Source of the DNA: BPGL01 sp035463115 | Lineage (GTDB): Bacteria; Actinomycetota; UBA4738; HRBIN12 | Assembly (NCBI GenBank): GCA_035463115.1 | Contig: DATHTO010000016.1 | Span: 1 to 13,221, forward strand | Length of the DNA: 13,221 bases | Direction of reading: 5' to 3' | In this document: piece by piece, positions 1 to 6,670 of the stretch | Layout of the letters: each line of letters begins with the position of its first letter | Numbering within the stretch: position 1 is the stretch's first letter | Program-made: the position numbers and the translations under genes | The notes under the pieces: generated by a model | What the model saw: only the letters and a program-made list of their open reading frames with translations | Database searches by the model: none | What the model was told of the DNA's origin: nothing

Positions 1-128
1 ACCTCGCTGAGCGCGAGGCGCATCCGGGCTTCGGCCTCGGGGCCGAGGTAGGCGAGTTGGCCGTCGAGCGCGCGTCGCGCGAGGCGAGGCGTCTTCTCGG
101 AAGCGGGGAAGGTAAGTTCGAACAGCAC
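1..128 (-). CDS. RsbW-like ATP-binding protein (anti-sigma factor type), N-terminal fragment
   Basis: Partial gene running off the left edge; only the first 42 codons plus two bases are present. Read on the minus strand from a GTG at 128, the fragment starts MLFELTFPASEKTPRLARR and ends LGPEAEARMRLALSE. This matches the opening of the HATPase_c_2 / RsbW-type domain: a beta strand ending in 'FPAS', a helix with 'RLARR', then 'LALSE', which in the family continues into the N-box of the ATP site. Members are anti-sigma or serine-kinase switch proteins, or regulatory ATPases of unknown partner. A GGAG nine bases upstream supports the GTG start; a TGA lies further upstream in the same frame. It follows the desaturase gene by 81 bases on the same strand. 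The ATP-binding residues lie outside the window, so activity cannot be judged. The family call is fairly sure, the partner unknown. Confidence 0.78.
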   Translation of the reverse strand, partial: MLFELTFPASEKTPRLARRALDGQLAYLGPEAEARMRLALSE

Positions 129-209
129 GTCGTTCGTCTCCGGTCCGGTTCGGCACCAGGTCGGACGGGTCGTTCCCCATCCGTGGAGCAGCGAACCGTC
201 GCCGGGGGA

Positions 210-1160
210 TCAGGCCGATGCGGACCGCAGGACGTCGGCGGCGACGGGCACCGCCCGCTCGTCGAGACGGGAGGCGACGCGGTCGAGCTTCCGCATGAAC
301 GCGAGGGTGCGGTCGCGGGCTTCCTTCGCCTCGTCGGTGAGGCCGTCGACGCGATCGATCTTCCAATGCTGCAGGAGGACCCTCGACAGGATCTGATCGT
401 GGTGGATCCGGAAGTTGTAGACGCCTGCCTGCGCCATGCGCTTCGCCCGGTCGGCGAACGCGGGCATGTCGGCTCCCGGCATCGAGAAACCGACGACCTG
501 TCGCTCGATCGCGTGCATCATCTGCGAAGGCCAGAGCGCGAGGGCCCCCTCGCCCATCGATCGGTAGAACAGGTAGTGGAGGTTCTCGTCGGCGGCGATG
601 CGCTGGAGGATCCGCAACGCCTCGGCGTCGGCCGACACGGTGCCGGTGTTCCGGTGGGCGATGCGCGTCGCGAGCTCCTGGAGCGTCGTGTAGACGAGCC
701 CGTCGAGGGGCGTGAGTTCGGTGGCGAAGTCGGGGTACCAGCCGCGCTGGACCATGTCCATCCGCTGCACCTCGAGCCGCGTCGGATCGATGCCGCGGGT
801 GACCGTCAGGTAGTCACGCAGCACGATCGAGTGCCGGCCCTCTTCGGCGGTCCAGCGCCGCACCCACGCGTCCCACGCCTCGGTGTGCCCGAAGGTCCTC
901 GTCAGCGCGAGCGTGTAGTAGGGAAGGTTGTCCTCGGTGAGGAGGTTCACCTCCATCGCGATCGACGCGATGTCGGGCAGGCCGGAGTCGCTCGGTGTCC
1001 ACGGCTCGTCGACGAAGTTCCTGCCCCGCTCGTACGGCACGTACTCGTGGGGGAACCATTCGACGGCTTGCTCGTTGTGCCGATCGAGCTCGACCGACAG
1101 CAACGGTTCGAGCTCCTGCAGCAGTTCCGATGCGCTCCGGGGGCGGAGTTCTCTGGTCAC
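210..1160 (-). CDS. Soluble acyl-ACP desaturase (ferritin-like diiron)
   Basis: A 316-residue protein of the fatty acid desaturase type 2 family (plant stearoyl-ACP desaturase, mycobacterial DesA1/DesA2). Family members insert a cis double bond into an acyl chain carried on acyl carrier protein, using O2 and ferredoxin electrons, in the cytoplasm. The six expected diiron ligands can be placed: E76 in TEDNLP, E107 and H110 in EEGRH, E162 in LQELATR, E192 and H195 in DENLH. The spacing fits two ligand-bearing helix pairs. The length is normal for bacterial members and no signal or membrane segment is visible. The start is GTG at 1160 (M-T-R-E-L); an AGGA lies ten bases upstream, reading from the 22-base gap after the small CCCH gene, so the two genes are probably cotranscribed. 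Acyl chain length and double-bond position cannot be predicted from the sequence. Confidence 0.93.
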   Translation of the reverse strand: MTRELRPRSASELLQELEPLLSVELDRHNEQAVEWFPHEYVPYERGRNFVDEPWTPSDSGLPDIASIAMEVNLLTEDNLPYYTLALTRTFGHTEAWDAWVRRWTAEEGRHSIVLRDYLTVTRGIDPTRLEVQRMDMVQRGWYPDFATELTPLDGLVYTTLQELATRIAHRNTGTVSADAEALRILQRIAADENLHYLFYRSMGEGALALWPSQMMHAIERQVVGFSMPGADMPAFADRAKRMAQAGVYNFRIHHDQILSRVLLQHWKIDRVDGLTDEAKEARDRTLAFMRKLDRVASRLDERAVPVAADVLRSASA

Positions 1161-1182
1161 GGAGCGATCGTCCTGAGGATGC

Positions 1183-1374
1183 TCAGTCGCGGTAGAGGGG
1201 GTGTCGGAACGACGGGGCCGCGTGCACGAAACAGCGATCGTCGGCGTTGTACGTCGACAGGACGGTCGTGCAGCCGGGCTGCTCGCAGAGCCGACCCTTC
1301 GCGGGGCGAAGCTTGGATGCCTTGCTGCGCTCCGGGGTTCCGTAGCGGGTGTCGCTCGAGACGCCGCTGATCAC
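1183..1374 (-). CDS. Small CCCH zinc-binding-type protein, conserved in actinobacteria
   Basis: A 63-residue protein with GTG start at 1374 and TGA at 1183-1185. The centre reads CEQPGCTTVLSTYN and then DRCFVH, giving C30-x4-C35-x12-C48-x2-H51, a likely structural zinc site. Small proteins with this 'C-x4-C...LS-x-YN...C-x2-H' pattern are, from memory, common as conserved hypotheticals in Actinomycetota; I know of no assigned function. The N-terminus (about 28 residues) is basic, polar and probably disordered. A GAGG sits four bases before the GTG. The gene lies directly upstream of the desaturase (22-base gap, same strand) and is likely cotranscribed. A role in nucleic-acid binding or regulation would be only a guess. 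Confidence 0.75.
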   Translation of the reverse strand: MISGVSSDTRYGTPERSKASKLRPAKGRLCEQPGCTTVLSTYNADDRCFVHAAPSFRHPLYRD

Positions 1375-1458
1375 GATGCCTCAGCCCCGTCGCTCGACCG
1401 GTGCATCGTACGCAGGTCCGTCCTCGGCACGGATCCGGCCCACCGGGTCGTGCAACGC

Positions 1459-1688
1459 ATGGACATCGACATCGGAACCTCGCTTCCTGGCGCTGTGGTT
1501 CGCGGAGCGCGGCGAGGACCGGCGGATCCTGCGAACGTCCGGTGGTGCGGACGCGGAGGTCGCGAGACGTCGTCGCGCGTGTCTCGAACGAGACGCGCAG
1601 CTCTCCCATGGTACCGGAAGCCGTCGCGGCGGCAGCTGGGAGGCCGACGCGTGACATCGTCGTCCCGGAAGCGAAGATGTGCGTGTGA
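1459..1688 (+). pseudogene. Possible frameshifted HTH (XRE-like) gene upstream of the zincin
   Basis: No single frame here makes a convincing protein, but two adjacent stretches do in different frames. From about 1484 to 1562 one frame reads FLALWFAERGEDRRILRTSG then GADAEV, with strongly GC-rich third positions. From about 1566 the next frame reads VARVSNETRSSPMVPEAV then AAAAGRPTRDIVVPEAKMCV, ending at TGA 1686-1688. Joined, the pieces resemble an XRE helix-turn-helix (helices 'ERG..RRILR.SG.DAE', recognition part 'RVSNETRSSP', then 'AAAAGRP'). The end abuts or overlaps the start of the next gene, as for paired XRE/ImmA genes. ATG 1459 lies in the third frame, so the start is uncertain. It could be a decayed gene, a sequencing indel, or a chance reading. 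Nothing else supportable is seen between 1375 and 1678. Confidence 0.25.
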
Positions 1689-2059
1689 CGCTCCGCGGGA
1701 TCTTCGAGGACGAGGTCGCGCGCCACGGTCTCACGTGGTGCACCGGCGGGTGCGGATCGCGCAGCAGCCATCGTCGCGGGTTCGCGACCGCCGGCACGGT
1801 GCATCTGGCCGCGTCGGTCGCGACGCGATCCACGTTGTACCGCGGCCTGCACGAGGTCGCGCACGTCGTGCTCGGACACACGTCCCGCCGGCGCGGCCCT
1901 CGATGGCGGCTCGAAGCCGACGCCGAGGCGTGGACGCGAGCGCGCATGTCTGAGCTCGGCATCGTCCCGCCTCCGACGACGGTCGCGGCGGGCGACGCGT
2001 ACGTCGCTCGGATGCAGCGGTGGGGGGCCGCGATCTCGCGATCGGGTCGGCGCCGATGA
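1679..2059 (+). CDS. Small HEVAH zinc metallopeptidase-like protein (ImmA/IrrE-like)
   Basis: A 126-residue protein carrying a gluzincin-type motif H58-E-V-A-H62 in LHEVAHVVLGH, followed 17 residues later by EADAEAW (E79 or E83 as a candidate third zinc ligand). HExxH followed by 'E-A-[DN]-x-[FAW]' is typical of the ImmA/IrrE (M78-like) group, which often cleaves a partner HTH repressor. Similar small zincins also occur in phage genomes, so the exact family is unsure. Residues 20-31 hold a C-x3-C and a His that might bind a second metal. The C-terminus is basic (RSGRRR). The start is GTG 1679 with GGAAG seven bases upstream; GTG 1685 is an alternative that would overlap the upstream TGA as GTGA. 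A possible broken HTH gene precedes it. It is inferred to be a cytoplasmic protease of unknown target. Confidence 0.72.
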   Translation: MRVTLRGIFEDEVARHGLTWCTGGCGSRSSHRRGFATAGTVHLAASVATRSTLYRGLHEVAHVVLGHTSRRRGPRWRLEADAEAWTRARMSELGIVPPPTTVAAGDAYVARMQRWGAAISRSGRRR

Positions 2060-2068
2060 CGCATGCGT
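2059..2068. repeat. 10-bp perfect palindrome at the end of the zincin gene
   Basis: ACGCATGCGT is a perfect self-complementary decamer that begins on the last base of the zincin stop codon. It could be a protein-binding half-site pair or chance; there is no T-tract, so it is not an obvious terminator. The rest of the 145-base gap to the FN3 gene shows no clear promoter. Confidence 0.25.
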
Positions 2069-2204
2069 GCGGCGGATCGGGGTATCGGATGCTCCGACGA
2101 CCACGCTCGTGTCGTGCCGATGCCGTAGGTCGAGCGTGCGATGTCGCCTGCGCTCCTTCCGTCCAGCATGACTGGGTGCGTCGGTTGCGTGGAAAGGATC
2201 TTCC

Positions 2205-3047
2205 GTGAAGGTCCTGATGGCCGTCGTTGCGTGGATCCTCGTCGTCAACGTCGCCTACGCCGTGTGGTTCGCCGTGACCGAGTTCGTGCTCGCCCGTCGC
2301 GCACGTCGCGAGATGAGCGAGCTCGAAGCCCTCTGGCGGCTTCCCTCGCCGCGTCGAGGCCGCCGGCTGGGGCGCGTCCTGGCGGGCAGCCTGGCCGTCC
2401 TGGTGATCGGCGGCGTCGCGATCGCGAGCCCGCGAGACGTCGCGGAGCACATCGCCGAGCGCGTCTCGCACGTGATCGGATCGGTCGCCGGCGATCGGGA
2501 CGACGGGGAGCGCGCCGCTCCCGCAGAGGCAGGCGTCGCGCCGTCGAACCCCGCCCCCACGAGGCACGACTCCGTCGCCCGCAGGGAGTCGATGGACGTG
2601 AAGGCCGGATCTTCCGACGACCGCGGCCGGAGCGAGGCCGTCGTCGACGATGCGGTCGCGCCGACGGGAGCGCCCGCGCCGACGCCGGGCGCCGGTGGGC
2701 CGCCTCCTGCGACCGAGGGAACGCCTTCGCCGTCAGCTCCGCTCGATCCGTCACCGACCGCGCCGCCCGCTCTGACGTTCGATGCGTCCGCCGACGCGGT
2801 GTCGACGTCGGCGATCGTGGTGATGTGGGAGCGCGTCCCGACCGCCACCACGTACACCGTGCACCGGTCCGACGTCGGCGGGGCGCCGCTGCTCGTCGGC
2901 GAGGTATCCGCGGGCAAACGCGAGATCCTCGTCGAAGGGCTGAGCGCGGGAGCGAGCTACGACTTCACCGTCACGGCGCTCTCGCCACACGGCGTCCTCG
3001 GCACGTCTAGCGCGTCGGCGACGACGCTCGCCACGCTCGTCCCCTGA
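2205..3047 (+). CDS. Membrane-anchored protein with C-terminal fibronectin type III domain
   Basis: A 280-residue protein of unknown function. Two hydrophobic segments lie at about residues 4-30 (start MKVLMAVVAWILVV) and 57-75 (LAGSLAVLVIGGVAIA), separated by a short Arg-rich stretch, so the ends should sit on the same side of the membrane. Residues about 95-185 form a low-complexity Ala/Pro/Gly/Ser/Asp linker. Residues about 186-278 form a single FN3 domain: a TSAIVVMWERVPTATTYTVHR strand pattern with core Trp and Tyr, then LSAGASYDFTVTALSPHG. The inferred layout is a membrane anchor, a flexible spacer and an exposed FN3 module, as in surface or wall-associated actinobacterial proteins. The start is GTG 2205, with AAAGGA about six bases upstream. 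It follows the zincin gene by 145 bases and ends facing the LhgO gene. No catalytic domain is seen. Confidence 0.83.
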   Translation: MKVLMAVVAWILVVNVAYAVWFAVTEFVLARRARREMSELEALWRLPSPRRGRRLGRVLAGSLAVLVIGGVAIASPRDVAEHIAERVSHVIGSVAGDRDDGERAAPAEAGVAPSNPAPTRHDSVARRESMDVKAGSSDDRGRSEAVVDDAVAPTGAPAPTPGAGGPPPATEGTPSPSAPLDPSPTAPPALTFDASADAVSTSAIVVMWERVPTATTYTVHRSDVGGAPLLVGEVSAGKREILVEGLSAGASYDFTVTALSPHGVLGTSSASATTLATLVP

Positions 3048-3060
3048 CGGCTTCGAGCCG
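3048..3060. terminator. Short hairpin between convergent genes
   Basis: CGGCT-TCG-AGCCG forms a five-pair, all-match stem with a three-base loop, starting right after the FN3 stop codon and lying eight bases before the LhgO stop on the other strand. Being symmetric, it could act on transcripts from both sides. The stem is short and lacks a U-tract, so intrinsic termination is only plausible. Confidence 0.35.
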
Positions 3061-3068
3061 CGACCCCG

Positions 3069-4277
3069 TCACACCTCGAGCATCGCGACGGCGCGGCGCG
3101 CCACCTCGGCGCCGATCGCGAGCGACGCCGTCGCCGCGGGCGACGGGGCGTTCCGCACGTGGAGGATCCGGCCGGCCTCGTGCACGACGAAGTCGTCGAG
3201 CAGCGTTCCGTCACGTCGGACGAGCTGTGCGCGCACGCCGACCGGGCCCCAACGGACGTCTGCCGCCGACAGCTCCGGAAGGAACCGCCGGCACGCGTCG
3301 ACGAACGCGCGTTTCGACACGTCGCGCCACTGCTCGACGAGGCCGATCCGCCACCAGCGCCGCGCGACCCGCCACGTTCCGGCGAACCGCACGAGGTCTC
3401 GAGCATCGTCGCGGTCGAACGCGAGCCGCCGGTAGCGCTCACGTGCGAAGGCGAGCACGGCGTTCGGGCCGAGCCATACGTCGCCGTCGATCCGACGCGT
3501 GGCGTGCACGCCTAGGAACGGCAGCGCCGGATCCGCGACGGGATAGATCAGGTTCCGGACCAGTCCTCGGGCGCGCGGACGCAGCACGGCGTAATCACCC
3601 CGGAACGGCACGATCCGCGTGTCGTCGAGATCGCCGGCCATGGCCGCGACGCGATCCGAACCGAGACCCGCGCACGCGATCACGACCCGCGAACGGACGA
3701 CGCCTCCGCTCGTCGCGAGCGTGACCTCGGTCGCGTCGCGCGCGATCGCCTCGACGCCTCGCCCGAGCAGCACCTCGACGCCTCGGGTCCGCGCGACCGC
3801 CGCCAACGTCCGTGCGACCAGCTGCATGTCGACGATCGCGGTGCCGGGCACGTGGAGGGCTCGGATCGCGCGGACGTGCGGCTCGATCTCGCCGAACGCT
3901 TCCGGATCGAGCAGACGCATGCCGTCGACGCCGTTCGCTCGCCCACGATCGAAGAGCGAGCCGAGGCGGCGGACCTCCGCGTCGTCGGTCGCGACGACGA
4001 GCTTGCCGCAGCGTTCATACGGGATCGCGTGCTCGTCGCAGAACCGCTCGAGCGCGGCCTTGCCCTCGTGCGCGAACCGCGCCTTCAGCGAGCCCGGGAC
4101 GTAGGAGAGCGCCGAATGGATCACCCCGGAGTTGTGTCCCGTCTGATGGACGCCGACGTCGGGTTCCTTGTCGAGGACCACGATCGACAGATCGGGTCGC
4201 ACCTCGTGCAGCCGGTACGCGGTCGCGAGACCGACGATGCCGGCGCCGATCAGCGCGACGTCGTACCGGTCCGACAC
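3069..4277 (-). CDS. lhgO: L-2-hydroxyglutarate oxidase/dehydrogenase-type FAD enzyme (LhgO)
   Basis: A 402-residue member of the DAO (FAD-dependent oxidoreductase) family, full length for LhgO. LhgO oxidises L-2-hydroxyglutarate to 2-oxoglutarate and passes electrons on, often to the membrane quinone pool. The N-terminal dinucleotide fold has G11-x-G13-x2-G16, and E38 after the second strand can bind the adenosine ribose. The LhgO signature HQTGHNSGVIH is at residues 44-54, followed by 'PGSLKARFAHEGK'. Further family blocks are FLGVHATRRIDGDVWLGPNA, 'GVRAQ' and the C-terminal FAD block NAPSPAATASLAIG. The start is GTG 4277. No good Shine-Dalgarno stands in front (a GAGGA is 19 bases away), but no better in-frame start exists. 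It is the last of three minus-strand genes, 29 bases after the regulator. With these neighbours the substrate could be a different 2-hydroxy acid; the fold call is firm, the substrate less so. Confidence 0.92.
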   Translation of the reverse strand: MSDRYDVALIGAGIVGLATAYRLHEVRPDLSIVVLDKEPDVGVHQTGHNSGVIHSALSYVPGSLKARFAHEGKAALERFCDEHAIPYERCGKLVVATDDAEVRRLGSLFDRGRANGVDGMRLLDPEAFGEIEPHVRAIRALHVPGTAIVDMQLVARTLAAVARTRGVEVLLGRGVEAIARDATEVTLATSGGVVRSRVVIACAGLGSDRVAAMAGDLDDTRIVPFRGDYAVLRPRARGLVRNLIYPVADPALPFLGVHATRRIDGDVWLGPNAVLAFARERYRRLAFDRDDARDLVRFAGTWRVARRWWRIGLVEQWRDVSKRAFVDACRRFLPELSAADVRWGPVGVRAQLVRRDGTLLDDFVVHEAGRILHVRNAPSPAATASLAIGAEVARRAVAMLEV

Positions 4278-4306
4278 GGCGCGATCACGCGATCGTCCTC
4301 ACCGGC

Positions 4307-4951
4307 TCAACCGTGCGCGTGCCCGTCGGACCCACGCCCGACCACGAACCACACCGCTTGCACCGGCACGTCACCCTTGTTGAACAACCGATGCGGGGTC
4401 GTCGAGTCGAACGCGATCGAGTCGCCGGGACGGAGCTCGTGCTCGCGGAACCCGATCTGGATCCCGAGGGTGCCGCTGACGACGTAGCCGTACTCCCGAC
4501 CGTGGTGCCGCATCAGCGACCGGTCGGGCGTCGACGCGCCTCCGACCTCGTAGATCGCGAGCAGGAAGTCGACCTCCTCCTCGTGATCGGCGGCGAGCTC
4601 CTCCCACCGGACACCGGAGTCGAGGTCGATCGCGGGGCGCCCGCCGGGGTGCGCGACGGGTGATCGATCGACCGGCGCCGCATCGACCGCGACGACCGCG
4701 CCGTGACCGTCGCCGTCCGCGCCGCGGATCACGCTGTCGAGCGACACGCCGAGCTCGGTGACGATCGAGTACAGGGTGCCGACCGAGGGTCGGGATTGGC
4801 CGCTCTCGAGCTGCGAGATCAGGCTCGCCGACAGACCCAGTCGGCGGGCGAGCTCGCGTTGGCTGAGGCCTGCGCGCACGCGCTCCTCGCGCAGCCGGTC
4901 GCCGATGCCGTGGAGCGCTCCTGCGTCGCCGGGGCTCGCTGCTTCTCCCAT
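4307..4951 (-). CDS. XRE-family regulator with C-terminal cupin sensor domain
   Basis: A 214-residue transcription factor of the common HTH_3 plus cupin_2 architecture (PuuR-like). The HTH covers about residues 16-72: LREERVRAGLSQRELARRLG, then 'SASLISQLESGQSRPSVGTL', with the recognition helix around residues 41-52. After a variable linker the cupin occupies about 110-205, with RHHGREYGYVVSGTLGIQIG, the 'L-R-P-G-D-S' turn and 'TTPHRLFNKGD', which include candidate metal or ligand positions. Such proteins usually repress a neighbouring catabolic operon and are released by its substrate or an intermediate. The ATG at 4951 shares its A with the SDR stop codon (TGATG), implying translational coupling. 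It sits between SDR and LhgO and within 700 bases of the divergent operon, so it is the obvious local regulator. The effector cannot be predicted. Confidence 0.95.
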   Translation of the reverse strand: MGEAASPGDAGALHGIGDRLREERVRAGLSQRELARRLGLSASLISQLESGQSRPSVGTLYSIVTELGVSLDSVIRGADGDGHGAVVAVDAAPVDRSPVAHPGGRPAIDLDSGVRWEELAADHEEEVDFLLAIYEVGGASTPDRSLMRHHGREYGYVVSGTLGIQIGFREHELRPGDSIAFDSTTPHRLFNKGDVPVQAVWFVVGRGSDGHAHG

Positions 4952-5643
4952 CAGAGCAGCATCCAGCCGCCGTCGACGTACAGGTTGGCCCCGTTCATGG
5001 CGCGATTCTCCAGAAGGAACACCGTCGCGTCGACCACGTCGGCCATCGTCGTGAGGCGTCCGGTGGGGGTCCGCTGGAGGACGGGCTCGAGCGACTTCCC
5101 CTCCCAGAACGGACTGTCGCCGACGATGCCCGGGTGGATCGCGTTGAACCGGATCGGTTTCAGCTCGATCGCGAGCGTCCGGATCATCGACTCGATCCCT
5201 CCGTTGACGGTGGTCACCGTCGTCGACCCTGGATACGGCCGATCCTTCGCCCTGCCGCCGAACAGGAGCACCGACGAGTCTTCCGACAGCCGGTCGAGGA
5301 GCGCGTGGATCACGGCCGGATACCCGACGAGCTTCATCGTCGTCAGGTTCGTGGCGCCGGCGATGTCGTACTCGCGGATCGGATTGTTGTCGCGGTAGAT
5401 CGCCGCGAGCACCAAACGCGAGACAGGTCCGACGTCCTTCAGCGCGTCCCCGATCGAGGCTGGGTCCCCGACGTCGAAGGCGAGCGCCGACGCCCCCTCG
5501 CCGAGATCGGCAGCGGCCGCGTCCGCCCTCGCGCGGTCGCGGCCGGTGATGACGACCGGGTGCCCCCGCTCCCGGTAATGGGCCGCGACCTCGCGTCCGA
5601 GACCCGACGTGCCGCCTACGACGAGCACCACGCCATCAGGCAT
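4951..5643 (-). CDS. Atypical short-chain dehydrogenase/reductase lacking YxxxK
   Basis: A 230-residue SDR-fold protein. The nucleotide-binding loop is G10-G-T-S-G-L-G16 in 'VLVVGGTSGLGREVA', followed by 'VVITGRDRARAD', where the Arg suggests NADP(H). Late SDR landmarks are present: 'RTLAIELKPIRFNAIHPGIVGDSP' aligned in pieces, and the C-terminal 'NGANLYVDGGW'. The usual catalytic YxxxK, expected just before 'GGIESMIRTLAIEL', is replaced by V143-T-T-V-N147. A Tyr and a Lys occur slightly earlier, in RAKDRPYPGS (K133, Y137). From memory, a set of bacterial SDRs shares this TTVNGG form, so it is probably a subfamily trait rather than damage. The start is ATG 5643, set by GAGGGAG eight bases upstream; the frame stays open further upstream, but that part is not protein-like and crosses the divergent gene. 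First gene of the minus-strand operon. Substrate unknown. Confidence 0.9.
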   Translation of the reverse strand: MPDGVVLVVGGTSGLGREVAAHYRERGHPVVITGRDRARADAAAADLGEGASALAFDVGDPASIGDALKDVGPVSRLVLAAIYRDNNPIREYDIAGATNLTTMKLVGYPAVIHALLDRLSEDSSVLLFGGRAKDRPYPGSTTVTTVNGGIESMIRTLAIELKPIRFNAIHPGIVGDSPFWEGKSLEPVLQRTPTGRLTTMADVVDATVFLLENRAMNGANLYVDGGWMLL

Positions 5644-5770
5644 CCGTTCCGCTCCCTCGGTCGACCGCTTCGCGACCCTACTAGGAAACGCCGCGAGCGT
5701 GCAGCCCTGCTGTTCACGGCAGCCGGAGTGGGTAGCGCACCTCGGTCGTTCTGTGTAGTGTCGCTGAACG
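5644..5770. promoter_or_regulatory. Divergent control region between the two operons
   Basis: This 127-base region separates the divergent SDR and HIBADH-like genes and must hold both promoters. On the minus strand CTGCAC and TAGGGT, 18 bases apart, are a possible -35/-10 pair for the SDR side. On the plus strand TAGTGT at 5756-5761 is a possible -10 close enough to GTG 5771 to give a very short or leaderless transcript, but no good -35 is seen. Small symmetric elements that could be operator parts are CCTA-C-TAGG at 5677-5685, overlapping the minus-strand -10, and GAACGTTC at 5780-5787. The natural ligand would be the XRE-cupin protein encoded nearby. The assignment of individual boxes is weak; the regulatory role of the region as a whole is likely from gene layout. 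Confidence 0.5.
5652..5658 (-). promoter_or_regulatory. Strong ribosome-binding site fixing the SDR start
   Basis: GAGGGAG on the minus strand, eight bases before ATG 5643. It decides the start against an upstream in-frame extension that would run into the divergent gene. Confidence 0.75.
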
Positions 5771-6670
5771 GTGGTCGCGGAACGTTCAACGGTGGCGGTG
5801 GTCGGGACCGGGCGGATGGGCGCCGCGATGGCCCGGACGCTCGCGCGGAACGACCTCGACGTCGTCCTGTGGAACCGAGACCGCGCGAAGGCCGAACGGC
5901 TCGCGGGCGACATCGGAGCGCCCGTTGCCGCGTCGGCCGCCGACGCCGCCGCGAAGGCGGCCGTCGTCCTCACCAGCGTGGCCGACGACGCCGCGCTCGA
6001 GCGGGTCTACCTGGGGCCGGGCGGCATCGTCGAGGGGATCGCGCCCGACGCGATCGCCGTCGACACGAGCACCGTCGATCCGCGAACGGTGCAGCGCGTC
6101 GGAGCGGCGGTCGACGCGGCGGCCGCCGGGTTCCTCGATTGTCCGGTGTCCGGCAGCGTCAGCACGGTCGAGGCCGGCGCCCTGACGATCATGGTCGGCG
6201 GCGACCCGGCGCTCCTCGACCGCGTCCGCCCCGTCGTCGACGCGCTCGCCCAGCGCGTGATCCACATCGGCCCCCGCGGCACGGGAGCGGCCACGAAGCT
6301 CGCCGTGAACGACCTGGTGCACGGCCTCAACGTCGCGCTCAGCGAGGCGCTCGTGCTCGCCGAACGCGCCGGTGTGGCTCGTGAGACGGCCTACGAGGTG
6401 TTCGCGAGCGGCGCGGCCGGCGCGCCGTTCGTGCAGTACAAGCGCGAGGCGTACGAACATCCCGACACGGCGGCCGTCGCGTTCAGCCTCGACCTCGTGG
6501 AGAAGGACCTCGACCTGATCACGGCGCTCGGCGAGCGCGTCGGTGCGCCGCTCAAGCAGGCGCAGACCACGCTCGGCATCGTCCGCGACGCGATCGCGGC
6601 GGGGTACGGCGACCGAGACCTGAGCCAGGTCGCGGTCTTCCTGCGCGGGACGGACGGAGGACGTCGCTGA
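5771..6670 (+). CDS. 3-hydroxyisobutyrate dehydrogenase-like NAD(P) oxidoreductase
   Basis: A 299-residue beta-hydroxyacid dehydrogenase, the family of 3-hydroxyisobutyrate dehydrogenase and tartronate semialdehyde reductase. It would interconvert a 3-hydroxy acid and the matching semialdehyde. The nucleotide loop is G12-T-G-R-M-G17. The substrate-binding signature is 'DCPVSGSVSTVEAG' at residues 123-136 (usual DAPVSGG form with a slight change), and the catalytic Lys is K176 in 'GTGAATKLAVND', with Asn at the expected +4 position. The C-terminal helical domain is complete, ending 'DLSQVAVFLRG'. The start is GTG 5771, but GTG 5792 (giving M-A-V-V-G-T-G) fits the family equally well and neither has a strong Shine-Dalgarno. 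First gene of the plus-strand operon; its stop overlaps the next ATG (TGATG). The exact substrate is unknown. Confidence 0.92.
   Translation: MVAERSTVAVVGTGRMGAAMARTLARNDLDVVLWNRDRAKAERLAGDIGAPVAASAADAAAKAAVVLTSVADDAALERVYLGPGGIVEGIAPDAIAVDTSTVDPRTVQRVGAAVDAAAAGFLDCPVSGSVSTVEAGALTIMVGGDPALLDRVRPVVDALAQRVIHIGPRGTGAATKLAVNDLVHGLNVALSEALVLAERAGVARETAYEVFASGAAGAPFVQYKREAYEHPDTAAVAFSLDLVEKDLDLITALGERVGAPLKQAQTTLGIVRDAIAAGYGDRDLSQVAVFLRGTDGGRR

Noticed and set aside
57..1370. Long plus-strand open frame opposite the desaturase and CCCH genes
   Set aside because: Arg/Gly/Val/His-rich translation with no domain; it mirrors real minus-strand genes and is a high-GC antisense artefact.
5644..5973. N-terminal extension of the SDR frame by 110 codons
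   Set aside because: The translation is low-complexity, overlaps the divergent dehydrogenase, and a strong ribosome site precedes ATG 5643.
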